In this document: piece after piece, positions 28,074 through 35,944 of the stretch | Layout of the letters: each line of letters begins with the position of its first letter | How positions within the stretch are numbered: the stretch's first letter is position 1 | Source: an uncultured Muribaculaceae bacterium | Lineage (GTDB): Bacteria; Bacteroidota; Bacteroidia; Bacteroidales; Muribaculaceae | Direction: 5' to 3' | DNA: 64,000 bases | Assembly: GCA_910578095.1 (NCBI GenBank) | Contig: CAJTOZ010000001.1 | Coordinates: forward strand, 62,001-126,000 | Program-made: the position numbers and the translations under genes | Notes under the pieces: model-generated | What the model was told of the DNA's origin: nothing | The model's database searches: none | The model's input: the letters and a program-made list of their open reading frames with translations, nothing else

Positions 28074-28775
28074 ATGGACAGTGTGATTAAATGTGTGGCA
28101 ATCGACGACGAGCCACTTGCACTTGATGTGATAGCGGCATTTTGCCGTCGCATGGGTGGCGTGGAGCTTCTTGTTTTTTCCGACCCCGTGCTGGGTCTTG
28201 AAGCCATACGCCGTGAAAAACCCCAGATAGCTTTTCTCGATATTGAAATGGGGAATTTGTCTGGAATAACAATTGCACGGGAATTGCCTCCCGATACGTG
28301 CTTTATATTCACCACCGCCTATCTGAGCTACGCCATGGAAGGGTTTGAACTTGATGCCGTGGACTATCTGCACAAGCCTTTTTCGTATTCGCGTTTTCAA
28401 ACCGCCTTTTCCAAGGCTCTGCGACGGATAGGCGCGGAGGCGCAGCCCGCGGGACGCGAGCGCAGCATACTCGTGAAGCAGGATTATAATAATGTGCGCA
28501 TTCTTTTGGCCGATATATTGTACATTGAAGCCATGGAGGGATATGTGAAAATATTTATGGAGGACGGCACATGCAATATATCGCGGGTGATATTGAAAAA
28601 TATCGGGGCACAGCTGCCGGATAGCGAATTCATACGCATACACCGTTCGTTCATTGTGGCGAAGTCCAAGGTGAGGAGTTTCAGCAAACGTGAGGTTGTT
28701 CTGAAAAACGGGCGCACGCTGCCGGTAGGGCGCCTGTATGCATCGAATGTAGCGGAAGCGCTGGCGGGCTCCTAA
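28074..28775 (+). CDS. LytTR-family response regulator
   Basis: The 233 residues comprise a receiver domain (acidic DDE at 11-13, phospho-acceptor Asp about 56 in FLDIEMGN, late Lys in LHKPFSYSRF) and a LytTR DNA-binding domain from about residue 135 (ILVKQDYNNVRILLADILYIEAMEGY region, RIHRSFIV). It is the partner of the kinase directly upstream, with zero intergenic bases. Targets are unknown; the divergent lipoprotein and susCD are candidates by position only. Confidence 0.92.
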   Translation: MDSVIKCVAIDDEPLALDVIAAFCRRMGGVELLVFSDPVLGLEAIRREKPQIAFLDIEMGNLSGITIARELPPDTCFIFTTAYLSYAMEGFELDAVDYLHKPFSYSRFQTAFSKALRRIGAEAQPAGRERSILVKQDYNNVRILLADILYIEAMEGYVKIFMEDGTCNISRVILKNIGAQLPDSEFIRIHRSFIVAKSKVRSFSKREVVLKNGRTLPVGRLYASNVAEALAGS

Positions 28776-28784
28776 AACTGGTAT

Positions 28785-28823
28785 AAAAAAGGAACGAACC
28801 TTGAAAAAATCAAGATTCGTTCT
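28785..28823 (-). terminator. Terminator of initiator tRNA
   Basis: A hairpin (AAGAACGAATCTTGA / TCAAGGTTCGTTCCTT on the minus strand, one mismatch) is followed by TTTTTT. It lies just past the 3' end of the tRNA. Confidence 0.8.
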
Positions 28824-28826
28824 TAG

Positions 28827-28898
<72 letters not shown>

Positions 28899-28963
28899 AT
28901 GTTTTACGGGTGCAAAGTTAGGAGTTATTCGTGAATCGTGCAAGTCCTTTAACTTATGTTAAC

Positions 28964-30244
28964 CTATTTTTCTCCCACTATAACCGTGCGCATTTCTTCC
29001 GGCCTGAGATAACGTGCTGACACTTCGGCTATTTCCTCCGGAGTGATTTCGGCTGTTATTTTCTCTTGCTCTTCAAAATAGTGTGGTGGTAATCCGATAG
29101 TGTGGGCTGTAAGGTAGTGATCGCCTGTGGCAATGGCATTGTCAAGCAGTGACGCAAGGCGCGTCTGTTCAAAAAGTCGCATGCGCAGCAATTCGTCTTT
29201 AGATAGCAGGCGCGTGCGCATAGCAGCAAGTTCTATGCGCAGCTCGTCAATGAGTTGTCGGGTGTACTCTGGAGCGCACTGTGCGGATATGTCGACGAAA
29301 CTACCTTCCTGCACGCCGTTCAGTGATGCGGATATACCGTACGTGAGGCCTTTATCCTCCCGTATGTTTTGCATAAGGCGGCTCCCGAAAAAGCCGCCGA
29401 GGGCTGTCACAGCCAAACGCAGGGGGATGTAATCCGGATGGCTGCGGCTGATGGCCGGGATCATTACTTCCACAGCGCATTGTTCGGCGCCGCTGTGTGG
29501 TATATGTATTTCCGCCGGGGCCGCCGGAGAGTAGGGCACGATATTGGATTTGAGGGCAACTCCCGCGGGGAATGTAGCGACAATGGAGCGCACGGCGTCC
29601 AGTAGAGCGGCGTCTACTGCTCCACTTATAAACACGTGCACACGCTCTGCGCGAAATACCTCGTTCAAACGCTTATATACCTGCGGAGACTCAGGAGATG
29701 CAAAATCTTCAGGCATGGGAAATCGCAGCTGGGGATTGCCCTCTCCGGCTATCATCCTGAAAGCGGCTTTATAGGCGATATCGTCGACCCTCGACGCTTC
29801 GTAGGCGCATCGGGATGCAAGCGACGACTTGACCGCCTCAAGGCGGCCGCGCGAAAACTGCGGTTCCGCAATCAAAGCTCCGACCACCGGGAGCAATTGC
29901 AGCATTGCAGGTGCGAGCGATGTGATTTCCACTCTGGTGAAATGGTCGGTACAGCGTCCGGAAATAGTAGCGCCGCAAAAATCCAGGATATCGGCGGTGG
30001 CGTCTTCGTCGCAACTGCGGGAACCTTCCGTGGCCAGAGCAGCCGCCACCATGGCCAGGGCGGGGGATGAGGCTTCATCCTTGCCTCCGCTACCCACTAT
30101 ACAGAGACGTGTGAGAGGACACCCGTCATCGGCCGACACATGCAGGGTTACACCTCCGGGAAGCGTTTCTACGGTTTGCGGAGGCAGATGCAGACGTCCG
30201 AAAGTTTTAATGGCCGGTGCTTTTGTGCGGTCGGGTGCTATCAT
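28964..30244 (-). CDS. M16-family peptidase homologue, probably non-catalytic
   Basis: The 426 residues match the insulinase/processing-peptidase fold: an N-terminal M16 half and a C-terminal half with DKGLTYGISASLNG, the substrate-loop R/Y motif region. The zinc motif HxxEH is missing: the equivalent segment reads SSPALAMVAAALATEG. It is therefore likely an inactive partner, like the second subunits of two-chain M16 peptidases, but no active partner lies nearby. Its ATG overlaps the kdsB stop (ATGA), and it is the last gene of the operon. Confidence 0.8.
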   Translation of the reverse strand: MIAPDRTKAPAIKTFGRLHLPPQTVETLPGGVTLHVSADDGCPLTRLCIVGSGGKDEASSPALAMVAAALATEGSRSCDEDATADILDFCGATISGRCTDHFTRVEITSLAPAMLQLLPVVGALIAEPQFSRGRLEAVKSSLASRCAYEASRVDDIAYKAAFRMIAGEGNPQLRFPMPEDFASPESPQVYKRLNEVFRAERVHVFISGAVDAALLDAVRSIVATFPAGVALKSNIVPYSPAAPAEIHIPHSGAEQCAVEVMIPAISRSHPDYIPLRLAVTALGGFFGSRLMQNIREDKGLTYGISASLNGVQEGSFVDISAQCAPEYTRQLIDELRIELAAMRTRLLSKDELLRMRLFEQTRLASLLDNAIATGDHYLTAHTIGLPPHYFEEQEKITAEITPEEIAEVSARYLRPEEMRTVIVGEK

Positions 30245-30990
30245 AATTCCTGCTTCTCTATCTGGCGGCGAGCCGCTTCAAGGTCGGCCGGGGTGTCAAT
30301 ACCTATGGTGGATATGTTGGTTTGTGCTGTACGTATACGCAGCCCGGCCTGCAACCAGCGCAACTGCTCGAGGCTTTCGGCTATCTCAAGCGGGGAGGGA
30401 GGCATGCCGGCCACGCGTTCCAGGATTTCGGCGCGATAACCGTAAAGACCTATGTGGAGGTGGTATGCCGCTTGCGAGGGCCATTCATTTTTTTCGGTTC
30501 CGCGCACATACGGTATCACCGAGCGTGAGAAGTATAATGCAAAACCCTGATCGTCGCACACCACTTTCACCTTGTTCGGGTCGGACAGCTCCTCATAGCT
30601 GCCTTTGAACGGCCGTACAAGTGTGGCTATATCCGTTTCGGGATAATCGAAGCAGCTTTTCAGTGCCATAAGTTGCGATGGATCCACAAATGGTTCATCG
30701 CCCTGAATATTGACAATCACATCGGCGTTTTCCCCACTCAGCATGTGGGCCTCACGCACTCGGTCGGTTCCGCTGCGGTGGTGCGGCGATGTGATGATGG
30801 CGCGACCTCCGAATGCACTCACGGTATCGGATATGCGCTTGTCGTCGGTGGCCACAGCCACTATGTCAAAAACACTTGACGCTTTCTCATACACCCACTG
30901 CACCACAGGTTTGCCACCAAGCATGGCAAGCGGTTTTCCGGGAAAGCGTGTCGACGCATACCGCGCCGGGATTATAGCCATGAATTTCAT
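30241..30990 (-). CDS. kdsB: 3-deoxy-manno-octulosonate cytidylyltransferase
   Basis: It activates Kdo as CMP-Kdo for lipid A core assembly. At 249 residues it has the usual length. The N-terminal nucleotide-binding motif IPARYASTRFPGKPL is complete, and NIQGDEPF is the metal-binding block. I chose the ATG at 30990 (MKFMAIIPARY), which overlaps the upstream gene's stop by 4 bp. The frame is open to 31395, but that extension is antisense to the neighbouring coding region and not protein-like. Confidence 0.95.
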   Translation of the reverse strand: MKFMAIIPARYASTRFPGKPLAMLGGKPVVQWVYEKASSVFDIVAVATDDKRISDTVSAFGGRAIITSPHHRSGTDRVREAHMLSGENADVIVNIQGDEPFVDPSQLMALKSCFDYPETDIATLVRPFKGSYEELSDPNKVKVVCDDQGFALYFSRSVIPYVRGTEKNEWPSQAAYHLHIGLYGYRAEILERVAGMPPSPLEIAESLEQLRWLQAGLRIRTAQTNISTIGIDTPADLEAARRQIEKQEL

Positions 30991-32006
30991 GCTGTTTTTT
31001 TCTTTTTGAAATAGCGGGGCACAAGAAAAGCACCCGCTATCAGATAGACATAATATGAATACAGGCGCCACACTATGGCCAGCAACAATGCAAGACTTAC
31101 ATTGCCGATAAGATCGCCGTAATAATTGGAGAAAAGCCACTCGCTGACACCACTGCCACCGGGAGTGGGACTTACCATGAGAACAACCCATACCACGAAT
31201 TGGCGACCGAACACGAGGAAACCGTCGGCCGACGGCACAAATCCCCAGAACAGGGCGTTCACCACCAGGTAGCGGGAAAACCATGATACAACTGTGGCGC
31301 CAAATACGCGCACCCACCACGAAAGAGGGCAATGGCGCACATGGGCGGAGGTTGCAATCATATTGCCGGTCATGCGGTCGATATTTCCTTGCCAACGCTT
31401 CAGCCAGCGCAAGGAAAACAGCTTATGAAGGGCGGATGCTACCGCCTGCGGACGCCACAGGATGCCGGCATACAATAGCGCCGTGTAGGCAACTATAGCG
31501 GAATATACAGTCCAGAACACAATCTTCACGCTGCCCAAAACAGCGCCTCCCTCTCCGAACAGATCGTCGAACGGAATAGAAAACACGATTATGGGACAGA
31601 ACAGAACGAAAAACAACTCGTCCAGCAGCAATGTGGTAAGTGTCAGCGTGGTGGCCCGCCCGACAGGAAGCCCTTCGCGCGACAGATAGAAAATGGCAGC
31701 AGGACTACCTCCCACCGCTGAAGGTGTGATTGCCGATGTGAAAGCACACATGAGGTCGACCTGCAGCGCGCGCTTCCATGACAGCTGGCCATCTGTGATG
31801 GTGCGAAAACGCCATGTGAGACCGAAATCTCGGCCGCACATGGCAATAGCAGCAAAAACAAGGCAACATACCGAACGGGCATCGAAATTGAAGCCGGTGA
31901 GAGCCTCGGGCTGAAACTCCCGGGCAAACATCCAGCCTACCACGCCTATACCTATAGCCGTGGCCAACGCCACTTTCCAGCCTGTGTTGCGAAGTTCCGA
32001 ACTCAT
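30987..32006 (-). CDS. Lysylphosphatidylglycerol synthase TM-region family protein
   Basis: This 339-residue polytopic membrane protein (about 8 hydrophobic segments) belongs to the UPF0104/YbhN/AglD-like family. The recognisable block is GGSPAAIFYLSREGLPVGRATTLTLTTLLLDE with the later PTPGGSGVSEW. These proteins are thought to move or transfer lipid-linked compounds; the exact role is unknown. It overlaps both neighbours by 4 bp. Confidence 0.8.
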   Translation of the reverse strand: MSSELRNTGWKVALATAIGIGVVGWMFAREFQPEALTGFNFDARSVCCLVFAAIAMCGRDFGLTWRFRTITDGQLSWKRALQVDLMCAFTSAITPSAVGGSPAAIFYLSREGLPVGRATTLTLTTLLLDELFFVLFCPIIVFSIPFDDLFGEGGAVLGSVKIVFWTVYSAIVAYTALLYAGILWRPQAVASALHKLFSLRWLKRWQGNIDRMTGNMIATSAHVRHCPLSWWVRVFGATVVSWFSRYLVVNALFWGFVPSADGFLVFGRQFVVWVVLMVSPTPGGSGVSEWLFSNYYGDLIGNVSLALLLAIVWRLYSYYVYLIAGAFLVPRYFKKKKTA

Positions 32007-32596
32007 GACTGGGCTGCCTGCAGGGCTTCAAGCAATAGAGTGGTGGCCTCGACCGGATCGGCGGCGGAAGCTATCGCATCTGATGTGGCAATGCCGTTGG
32101 CGCCGGCAACAATCATTTCAATGGCTTCATCGGGCGTAAACTCTCCCCTCGCCACAATGGGTAATGCCACCTCGGCGCGGCGTACGGCGCTGACGATACG
32201 CCCCACTTCATCGGCAGAAAGTCCGTCGGACAATGTGGCGTAATCAATATCGAGATTCTGAACTTTGAGAATGTCGGCGGCAGTGGCGACTTCGATGCCG
32301 ATTACAGCTTCGGCTCCGAGTTCCTCGCGCAGTGACGCCGCTTCAGCAGCTTTGGCGCCCCGTAGCTGCACGCCGTGCAAGCCCGCTTCGCGAGCCACGT
32401 CGGGTCGATCGACAATAGTGAGAAATGTGCCGGTCTCAAGGCACAGGTTTTTGAGCTCCAGGGCGGTGGCTCTTATGAAATCGTCGGAAGTCTCGGGCAG
32501 ATCAAGTTCCACCCAGTGGCATCCTCCCTCAATGGCCATCTGTGCGAGTTCGGCCACCGAGTATTTGTCGTTGATACGTGCTATGAATTGTAACAT
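32003..32596 (-). CDS. Thiamine-phosphate synthase-like (ThiE/TenI fold) protein
   Basis: The 197 residues fit a TIM barrel of the ThiE/TenI family (LCLETGTFLTIVDRPDVAREAGLHGVQLRG, IVARGEFTPDEAIEMIVAGANGIATSDAI). The canonical HLGQxD phosphate/Mg motif is replaced by VQLRGAK. It may therefore be a TenI-like aminase or a paralogue with another substrate. It is the first gene of an operon with 4-bp overlaps continuing through the LPG-synthase-like gene, kdsB and the M16 gene. Two overlapping -7 boxes (TATTTTTG) lie at 32602-32617 on the minus strand. Confidence 0.7.
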   Translation of the reverse strand: MLQFIARINDKYSVAELAQMAIEGGCHWVELDLPETSDDFIRATALELKNLCLETGTFLTIVDRPDVAREAGLHGVQLRGAKAAEAASLREELGAEAVIGIEVATAADILKVQNLDIDYATLSDGLSADEVGRIVSAVRRAEVALPIVARGEFTPDEAIEMIVAGANGIATSDAIASAADPVEATTLLLEALQAAQS

Positions 32597-32665
32597 GGAT
32601 GCAAAAATACAAAAATATAGTATATAGTATAACGCTTTAGATTGGAAAAATGTCGGGAAATGTCG

Positions 32666-33811
32666 CTACACAGCAAACCCCAGGCGCCGGCACGCACGCG
32701 GTTGCGCGATTGTCGGGGTGGGGATGTCGGATGCTGTGATCATTTTAAGATCACTGATTTGTGGCGACGCCATTCCTACCACGCGCTCTGCCATCGCCGG
32801 CAGGATTCCGGTTTCGAGCAGGTTCATCACATGCCGGGCATTGCCGAACGAAGCATCGCGGCAGGAATAATCGTGCTGTAGCAGCCGCCGCAGCGACACA
32901 CGGGCCTCATCGCTGATTGCGTATTGGTTGTCGGCGAGATATTTGTCCGCGATAAGTTCCAATTGCTCCACATTATAGTCCTGAAACATATAATGATTGC
33001 TCGGAGGAATGCGTGATGCCAGTCCCGGGTTGGCCTCAAGCAGCTTGAGGGTAGGGACCGTATATCCGGCCAGAATCACCATCCAGTCCCGCAGCTCAGG
33101 GTCGGCCAGAGCGGTCATCATGGCCTCGAGCGCTATTCGCCCCGGGTCCTTAGGGTCGTCTTCCCGCCATAGCTGATATGCCTCGTCGATGAACAGAATG
33201 CCACCTTGTGACATCTCTATGGCCTCGCGCACTGCCTTTTCCTCATCACCATAGTATTTGCCCACTATGGTGCTGCGTTCGCGCATTACCACATGCCCCT
33301 TGGACAACACGCCGGCCTCCTTAAGCAACTGCCCCATTATTTTAGCCACAGTGGTTTTCCCTGTGCCCGGTGCGCCAAGAAAAAGAGCGTGAAGCGGCGG
33401 ACGACGAAACGAAAGTCCGGCTGCACTACGCATCCGGTAGAAACGACTGATGTTGTACAAGCTACGCGTTTTGCTTTTTACGCTGTCCAGACCTATCAGC
33501 TCGTCGAGACGGCTCATAGCCGTTCTGTGTTCCTCCTCTGTGGTCGCTTCCGGCGCGCAATCTTGCTCTGGCGTTGGGTCTTTATCTTCTTCCAACTGAC
33601 TGGATATGAATTCATCCAACAGCCGGTCGAAGTCGATATCGGGATTTGCTTCCGGCAAAGATTCTTCTTCCACGGCCATATCCTCCCTGCACAAGGATAG
33701 TGTGTTGTCGGAAACCTTAAGCCTGGCTTCGGCCGCTACCGTTCCCAGGCATTCCAGCCTCGCCGTGACGCCCTCTCCGGCCAATTCCGCGAGCGGGATA
33801 TGGCATCGCAC
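32666..33811 (-). CDS. CbbX/SpoVK-type AAA+ ATPase (C-terminal part of an interrupted gene)
   Basis: The ATPase domain starts near residue 100 with LDELIGLDSVKSKTRSL. It shows Walker A GAPGTGKTTVAK, Walker B ILFIDEAYQL, sensor/arginine motifs (LASRIPPSNHY) and a C-terminal lid, as in CbbX/SpoVK AAA proteins. The only start codon in frame is GTG at 33811. However, the 21 codons between the upstream TAG (33875-33877) and this GTG also read as protein (TRTDLCLPTHIAEDNTNIVR). Together with the upstream ORF in the same frame, this suggests one gene split by the TAG. Confidence 0.75.
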   Translation of the reverse strand: MRCHIPLAELAGEGVTARLECLGTVAAEARLKVSDNTLSLCREDMAVEEESLPEANPDIDFDRLLDEFISSQLEEDKDPTPEQDCAPEATTEEEHRTAMSRLDELIGLDSVKSKTRSLYNISRFYRMRSAAGLSFRRPPLHALFLGAPGTGKTTVAKIMGQLLKEAGVLSKGHVVMRERSTIVGKYYGDEEKAVREAIEMSQGGILFIDEAYQLWREDDPKDPGRIALEAMMTALADPELRDWMVILAGYTVPTLKLLEANPGLASRIPPSNHYMFQDYNVEQLELIADKYLADNQYAISDEARVSLRRLLQHDYSCRDASFGNARHVMNLLETGILPAMAERVVGMASPQISDLKMITASDIPTPTIAQPRACRRLGFAV

Positions 33812-33874
33812 TATATTTGTATTGTCTTCCGCTATATGAGTAGGGAGGCAAAGATCTGTACGGGTCGAACATAG

Positions 33875-34441
33875 CTACACTGTCATCTCCGGCATATCGG
33901 AGCTCACGCTGTCGGAAGCAAGCTCGAAGCACAGATCTATTTCCATTATTTCCGAGAAGTTCACTTCCCGTTGCCTTTCATCGGAAGACGCCGGGCAAAG
34001 AAAGCACTGTTCAATGCGAGGCCTGAACGCATGCCTGAAGGATAGGCCCTGCGATGCCATAGTGGTGTTGTCGCGTGTCGACACCACCCGCACCTCATAG
34101 GCATAACGCTCATGCACCATGTCGCTTTTGAGCGGCACATCCACCCTAAGCATACAGCCATTTTCTCCGGCAGGAATGCTCACCGAGCGTGTGCGCGAGC
34201 TCAACACCTCGGAGGTAGTCAGGTTTATGATTTCGATTCTGAAACTGTGAGTAGCCCGGCGACGTCCGGTAGAGACTTTGGCGAGCTGTAGTGCCACTCC
34301 CATGTATTTCATGCCCGTGCGCACAAACTGGGAGCGCTGGCCGAATAGGCCGAAATTTGATGGTTCGTGGGCGGCCCGATCGTCGGGACCGAAAGCGAGA
34401 ATGCTTATTTTCTCCACGAAAATGTTGTGATTGCTGATCAT
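33875..34441 (-). CDS. N-terminal beta-domain part of the interrupted AAA gene
   Basis: The 188 residues from the ATG at 34441 (MISNHNIFVEKISILAFGPD) form a beta-rich region with no known catalytic motif. One strand pair (SVSIPAGENGCMLRVDVPL) resembles the segment just after the stop (LCLPTHIAEDNTNIVRCHIPL). The two ORFs therefore probably carry tandem copies of one beta-sandwich domain, fused to the AAA module. The ORF ends at TAG in the same frame as the ATPase ORF. Whether the stop is a mutation, is read through, or marks two genes cannot be decided here. Confidence 0.55.
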   Translation of the reverse strand: MISNHNIFVEKISILAFGPDDRAAHEPSNFGLFGQRSQFVRTGMKYMGVALQLAKVSTGRRRATHSFRIEIINLTTSEVLSSRTRSVSIPAGENGCMLRVDVPLKSDMVHERYAYEVRVVSTRDNTTMASQGLSFRHAFRPRIEQCFLCPASSDERQREVNFSEIMEIDLCFELASDSVSSDMPEMTV

Positions 34442-34808
34442 GATAGTAATTAGTTTTTTAGATTTTAAAATAGCTGCATTGCGCAGCGTCAATAATCACC
34501 TTGTTCCACAATGTCAATGTTCGATAACGTCACGACAGGCCACTACTGCCGCCGGCCGGCAGCGCACGTAGGTGCACAGCATGGGCTGTCGGGAGTTTGC
34601 GTCGTTTCAAAAATGACGTCAGTTGAGGTAGGGGTGCGACACTATCTTCGCCATTTCTGTGCGATGCAACTTCGGAATGCGAGATAACATGTCATATCTA
34701 AAAAACTAAAAACTTGTGTTAAGTGCGGGCATGATACCCGATTAGATGTTGCAAAGATATAGCAAAGAAATCATAAATCAAAAAAAGATCAAAAAAAACA
34801 TCGAAAAT
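34442..34808. other. Intergenic region before the tRNA, no gene seen
   Basis: About 370 bp without a plausible ORF. The left half is GC-richer and the right half AT-rich leading into the tRNA promoter. I recognise no known RNA here. Confidence 0.5.
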
Positions 34809-34839
34809 TTTGCAGTTATAGAAAAAAGTAGTAATTTTG
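34809..34839 (+). promoter_or_regulatory. Promoter of tRNA (CAU)
   Basis: TTTG (34809-34812), exactly 19 bp, TAATTTTG (34832-34839): a full Bacteroidota promoter 22 bp before the tRNA. Confidence 0.85.
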
Positions 34840-34861
34840 TACCCGCAAAACAAACTTTGCA

Positions 34862-34935
34862 GGTCCTATAGCTCAGTTGGTTAGAGCACCTGACTCATAA
34901 TCAGGGAGTCCTTGGTTCAAGCCCAAGTGGGACCA
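34862..34935 (+). tRNA. tRNA with anticodon CAU (elongator Met or Ile2)
   Basis: A full cloverleaf: acceptor GGTCCTA/TGGGACC, anticodon stem CCTGA/TCAGG with CAU, T-arm CTTGG/CCAAG, discriminator A. The anticodon fits elongator Met, or Ile2 if modified to lysidine; I cannot separate these with certainty. The 3' 13 bases recur at 57972, so this gene is the likely integration target of the island that follows. Confidence 0.9.
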
Positions 34936-34936
34936 C
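34924..34936 (+). other. Putative attL: 3' end of the tRNA
   Basis: CAAGTGGGACCAC covers part of the T-arm, the 3' acceptor strand, the discriminator and one flanking base. An exact copy in the same orientation lies at 57972-57984. Confidence 0.6.
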
Positions 34937-34940
34937 CTTT

Positions 34941-34983
34941 AAAAAGAGACTGGCTAATAATCAAAGTTAGGCAGTCTCTTTTT
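34941..34983 (+). terminator. Terminator after the tRNA
   Basis: AAAGAGACTG-g-CTAA pairs with TTAG-g-CAGTCTCTTT and ends in T5. A hairpin with the same layout, with A.A instead of G.G at the mismatch, lies at 35299-35335. Confidence 0.75.
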
Positions 34984-35298
34984 CATAGCTAAAATTGATA
35001 GAATCAGGCGGCATTAGTGCAAAAATCGGCACAATCCGAAATCACGGTGCATTGTGAAGATACAACCTGGCGAGGACACAGAAGTCCCTATAACGCGTTC
35101 CGCATTAGCTTAGAGCAATATAACAAATTTGTTATATGATAGGACATAAAGACACAAGAATCATAAATCATTGATCGCTAATTCTTTTGCTGTTTTGTGT
35201 TTCAGTGCTTCTGTACCTGCGAAAAACATGAAGCGATTCTTGCACCGATATTTCTGCTTGTGCCCATGAAAGCCTTATTTTTTGTTACAGAACGACAC
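34984..35298. other. Non-coding stretch at the island's left end, with a 20-bp palindrome
   Basis: No convincing ORF. At 35118-35137 there is a perfect 20-bp palindrome, ATATAACAAATTTGTTATAT. A recombinase or regulator site is possible because the stretch lies just inside the putative attL. Confidence 0.5.
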
Positions 35299-35335
35299 AA
35301 GAGAGGCTGACTAAACTTGTTAGACAGCCTCTCTT
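35299..35335 (-). terminator. Hairpin terminator of the rtcB2-prfH operon
   Basis: AAGAGAGGCTG-a-CTAA pairs with TTAG-a-CAGCCTCTCTT across a 5-nt loop, 3 bp past the prfH stop. The U-run is poor. It mirrors the tRNA terminator at 34941. Confidence 0.6.
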
Positions 35336-35338
35336 GCT

Positions 35339-35944
35339 TTATAGCGGGCCACGAAAGGTTCTGACGGGATTGCCGCGTTGGAGGGAGCCGTGCTCGCTCC
35401 AGTTGGCGTTTTTAGCTTGGGCGAGTTTATTTTGTTGATCTTCAAGGAGCTTTAACAAGAGCCGTTCTCGGGCGCATGCTTTGTTTTGTTGTTGCGAACG
35501 TTCATCGGAACATTTTACAGCCAAGCCTGTGACCTTATGAATTGCGCGTACTGTGGTTTCGACTTTGTTGACGTTCTGACCACCTTTGCCACCCGAACGG
35601 CAGGTTTCATATTCGATGTCGCGCTCATCAATTGTGGGCAGTGCAACAGGGTCGATGAAATGAATGCCTACAAACCAGTTGCTGCGCTTATGCCTGGGAC
35701 GATATGGATTTTTGGTTGATCGCCAGAGAACAGTCCCTTCCCACTCATTGACAATATTGGCAGGTATGTCCTCTTCGGAGCCAAATGTCATAGACATAAA
35801 GCAGCCGGATGCAGATTTATGCTTTTCTGAGTCCACAAGTTGCAGCATGGGCAGTTGCTTCAGCAATTCTTCAGCAACGAGTGTCACAGCGCGGGCACAT
35901 TCCACCGGTCCACGTCCGGCCGTTATCTGGATATATTTTTTCAT
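35339..35944 (-). CDS. prfH: Peptide chain release factor-like protein PrfH
   Basis: This 201-residue class I release-factor homologue keeps the GGQ motif (RSGGKGGQNVNKVETTVRA) but lacks the codon-recognition domain of RF1/RF2. The basic C-terminus (QQNKACARERLLLKLLEDQQ) is RF-like. PrfH is known to be encoded with RtcB2 RNA ligases. The known role of the pair is rescue of ribosomes whose 16S rRNA decoding centre has been cleaved, with PrfH releasing the stalled peptide. Its ATG overlaps the rtcB2 stop (ATGA). It is the last gene of a five-gene operon. Confidence 0.92.
   Translation of the reverse strand: MKKYIQITAGRGPVECARAVTLVAEELLKQLPMLQLVDSEKHKSASGCFMSMTFGSEEDIPANIVNEWEGTVLWRSTKNPYRPRHKRSNWFVGIHFIDPVALPTIDERDIEYETCRSGGKGGQNVNKVETTVRAIHKVTGLAVKCSDERSQQQNKACARERLLLKLLEDQQNKLAQAKNANWSEHGSLQRGNPVRTFRGPL

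Noticed and set aside
30991..31395. N-terminal extension of kdsB by 135 codons
   Set aside because: The extension overlaps a real gene on the same strand in another frame and does not resemble protein; kdsB begins with its conserved MKFMAIIPARY at 30990.
33717..33932. A 71-aa minus-strand frame beginning (M)FDPYRSLPPYS in the AAA gene region
   Set aside because: It is out of frame with the ATPase, its C-terminal half is low-complexity Gly/Arg, and the other frame is clearly protein-like through this stretch.
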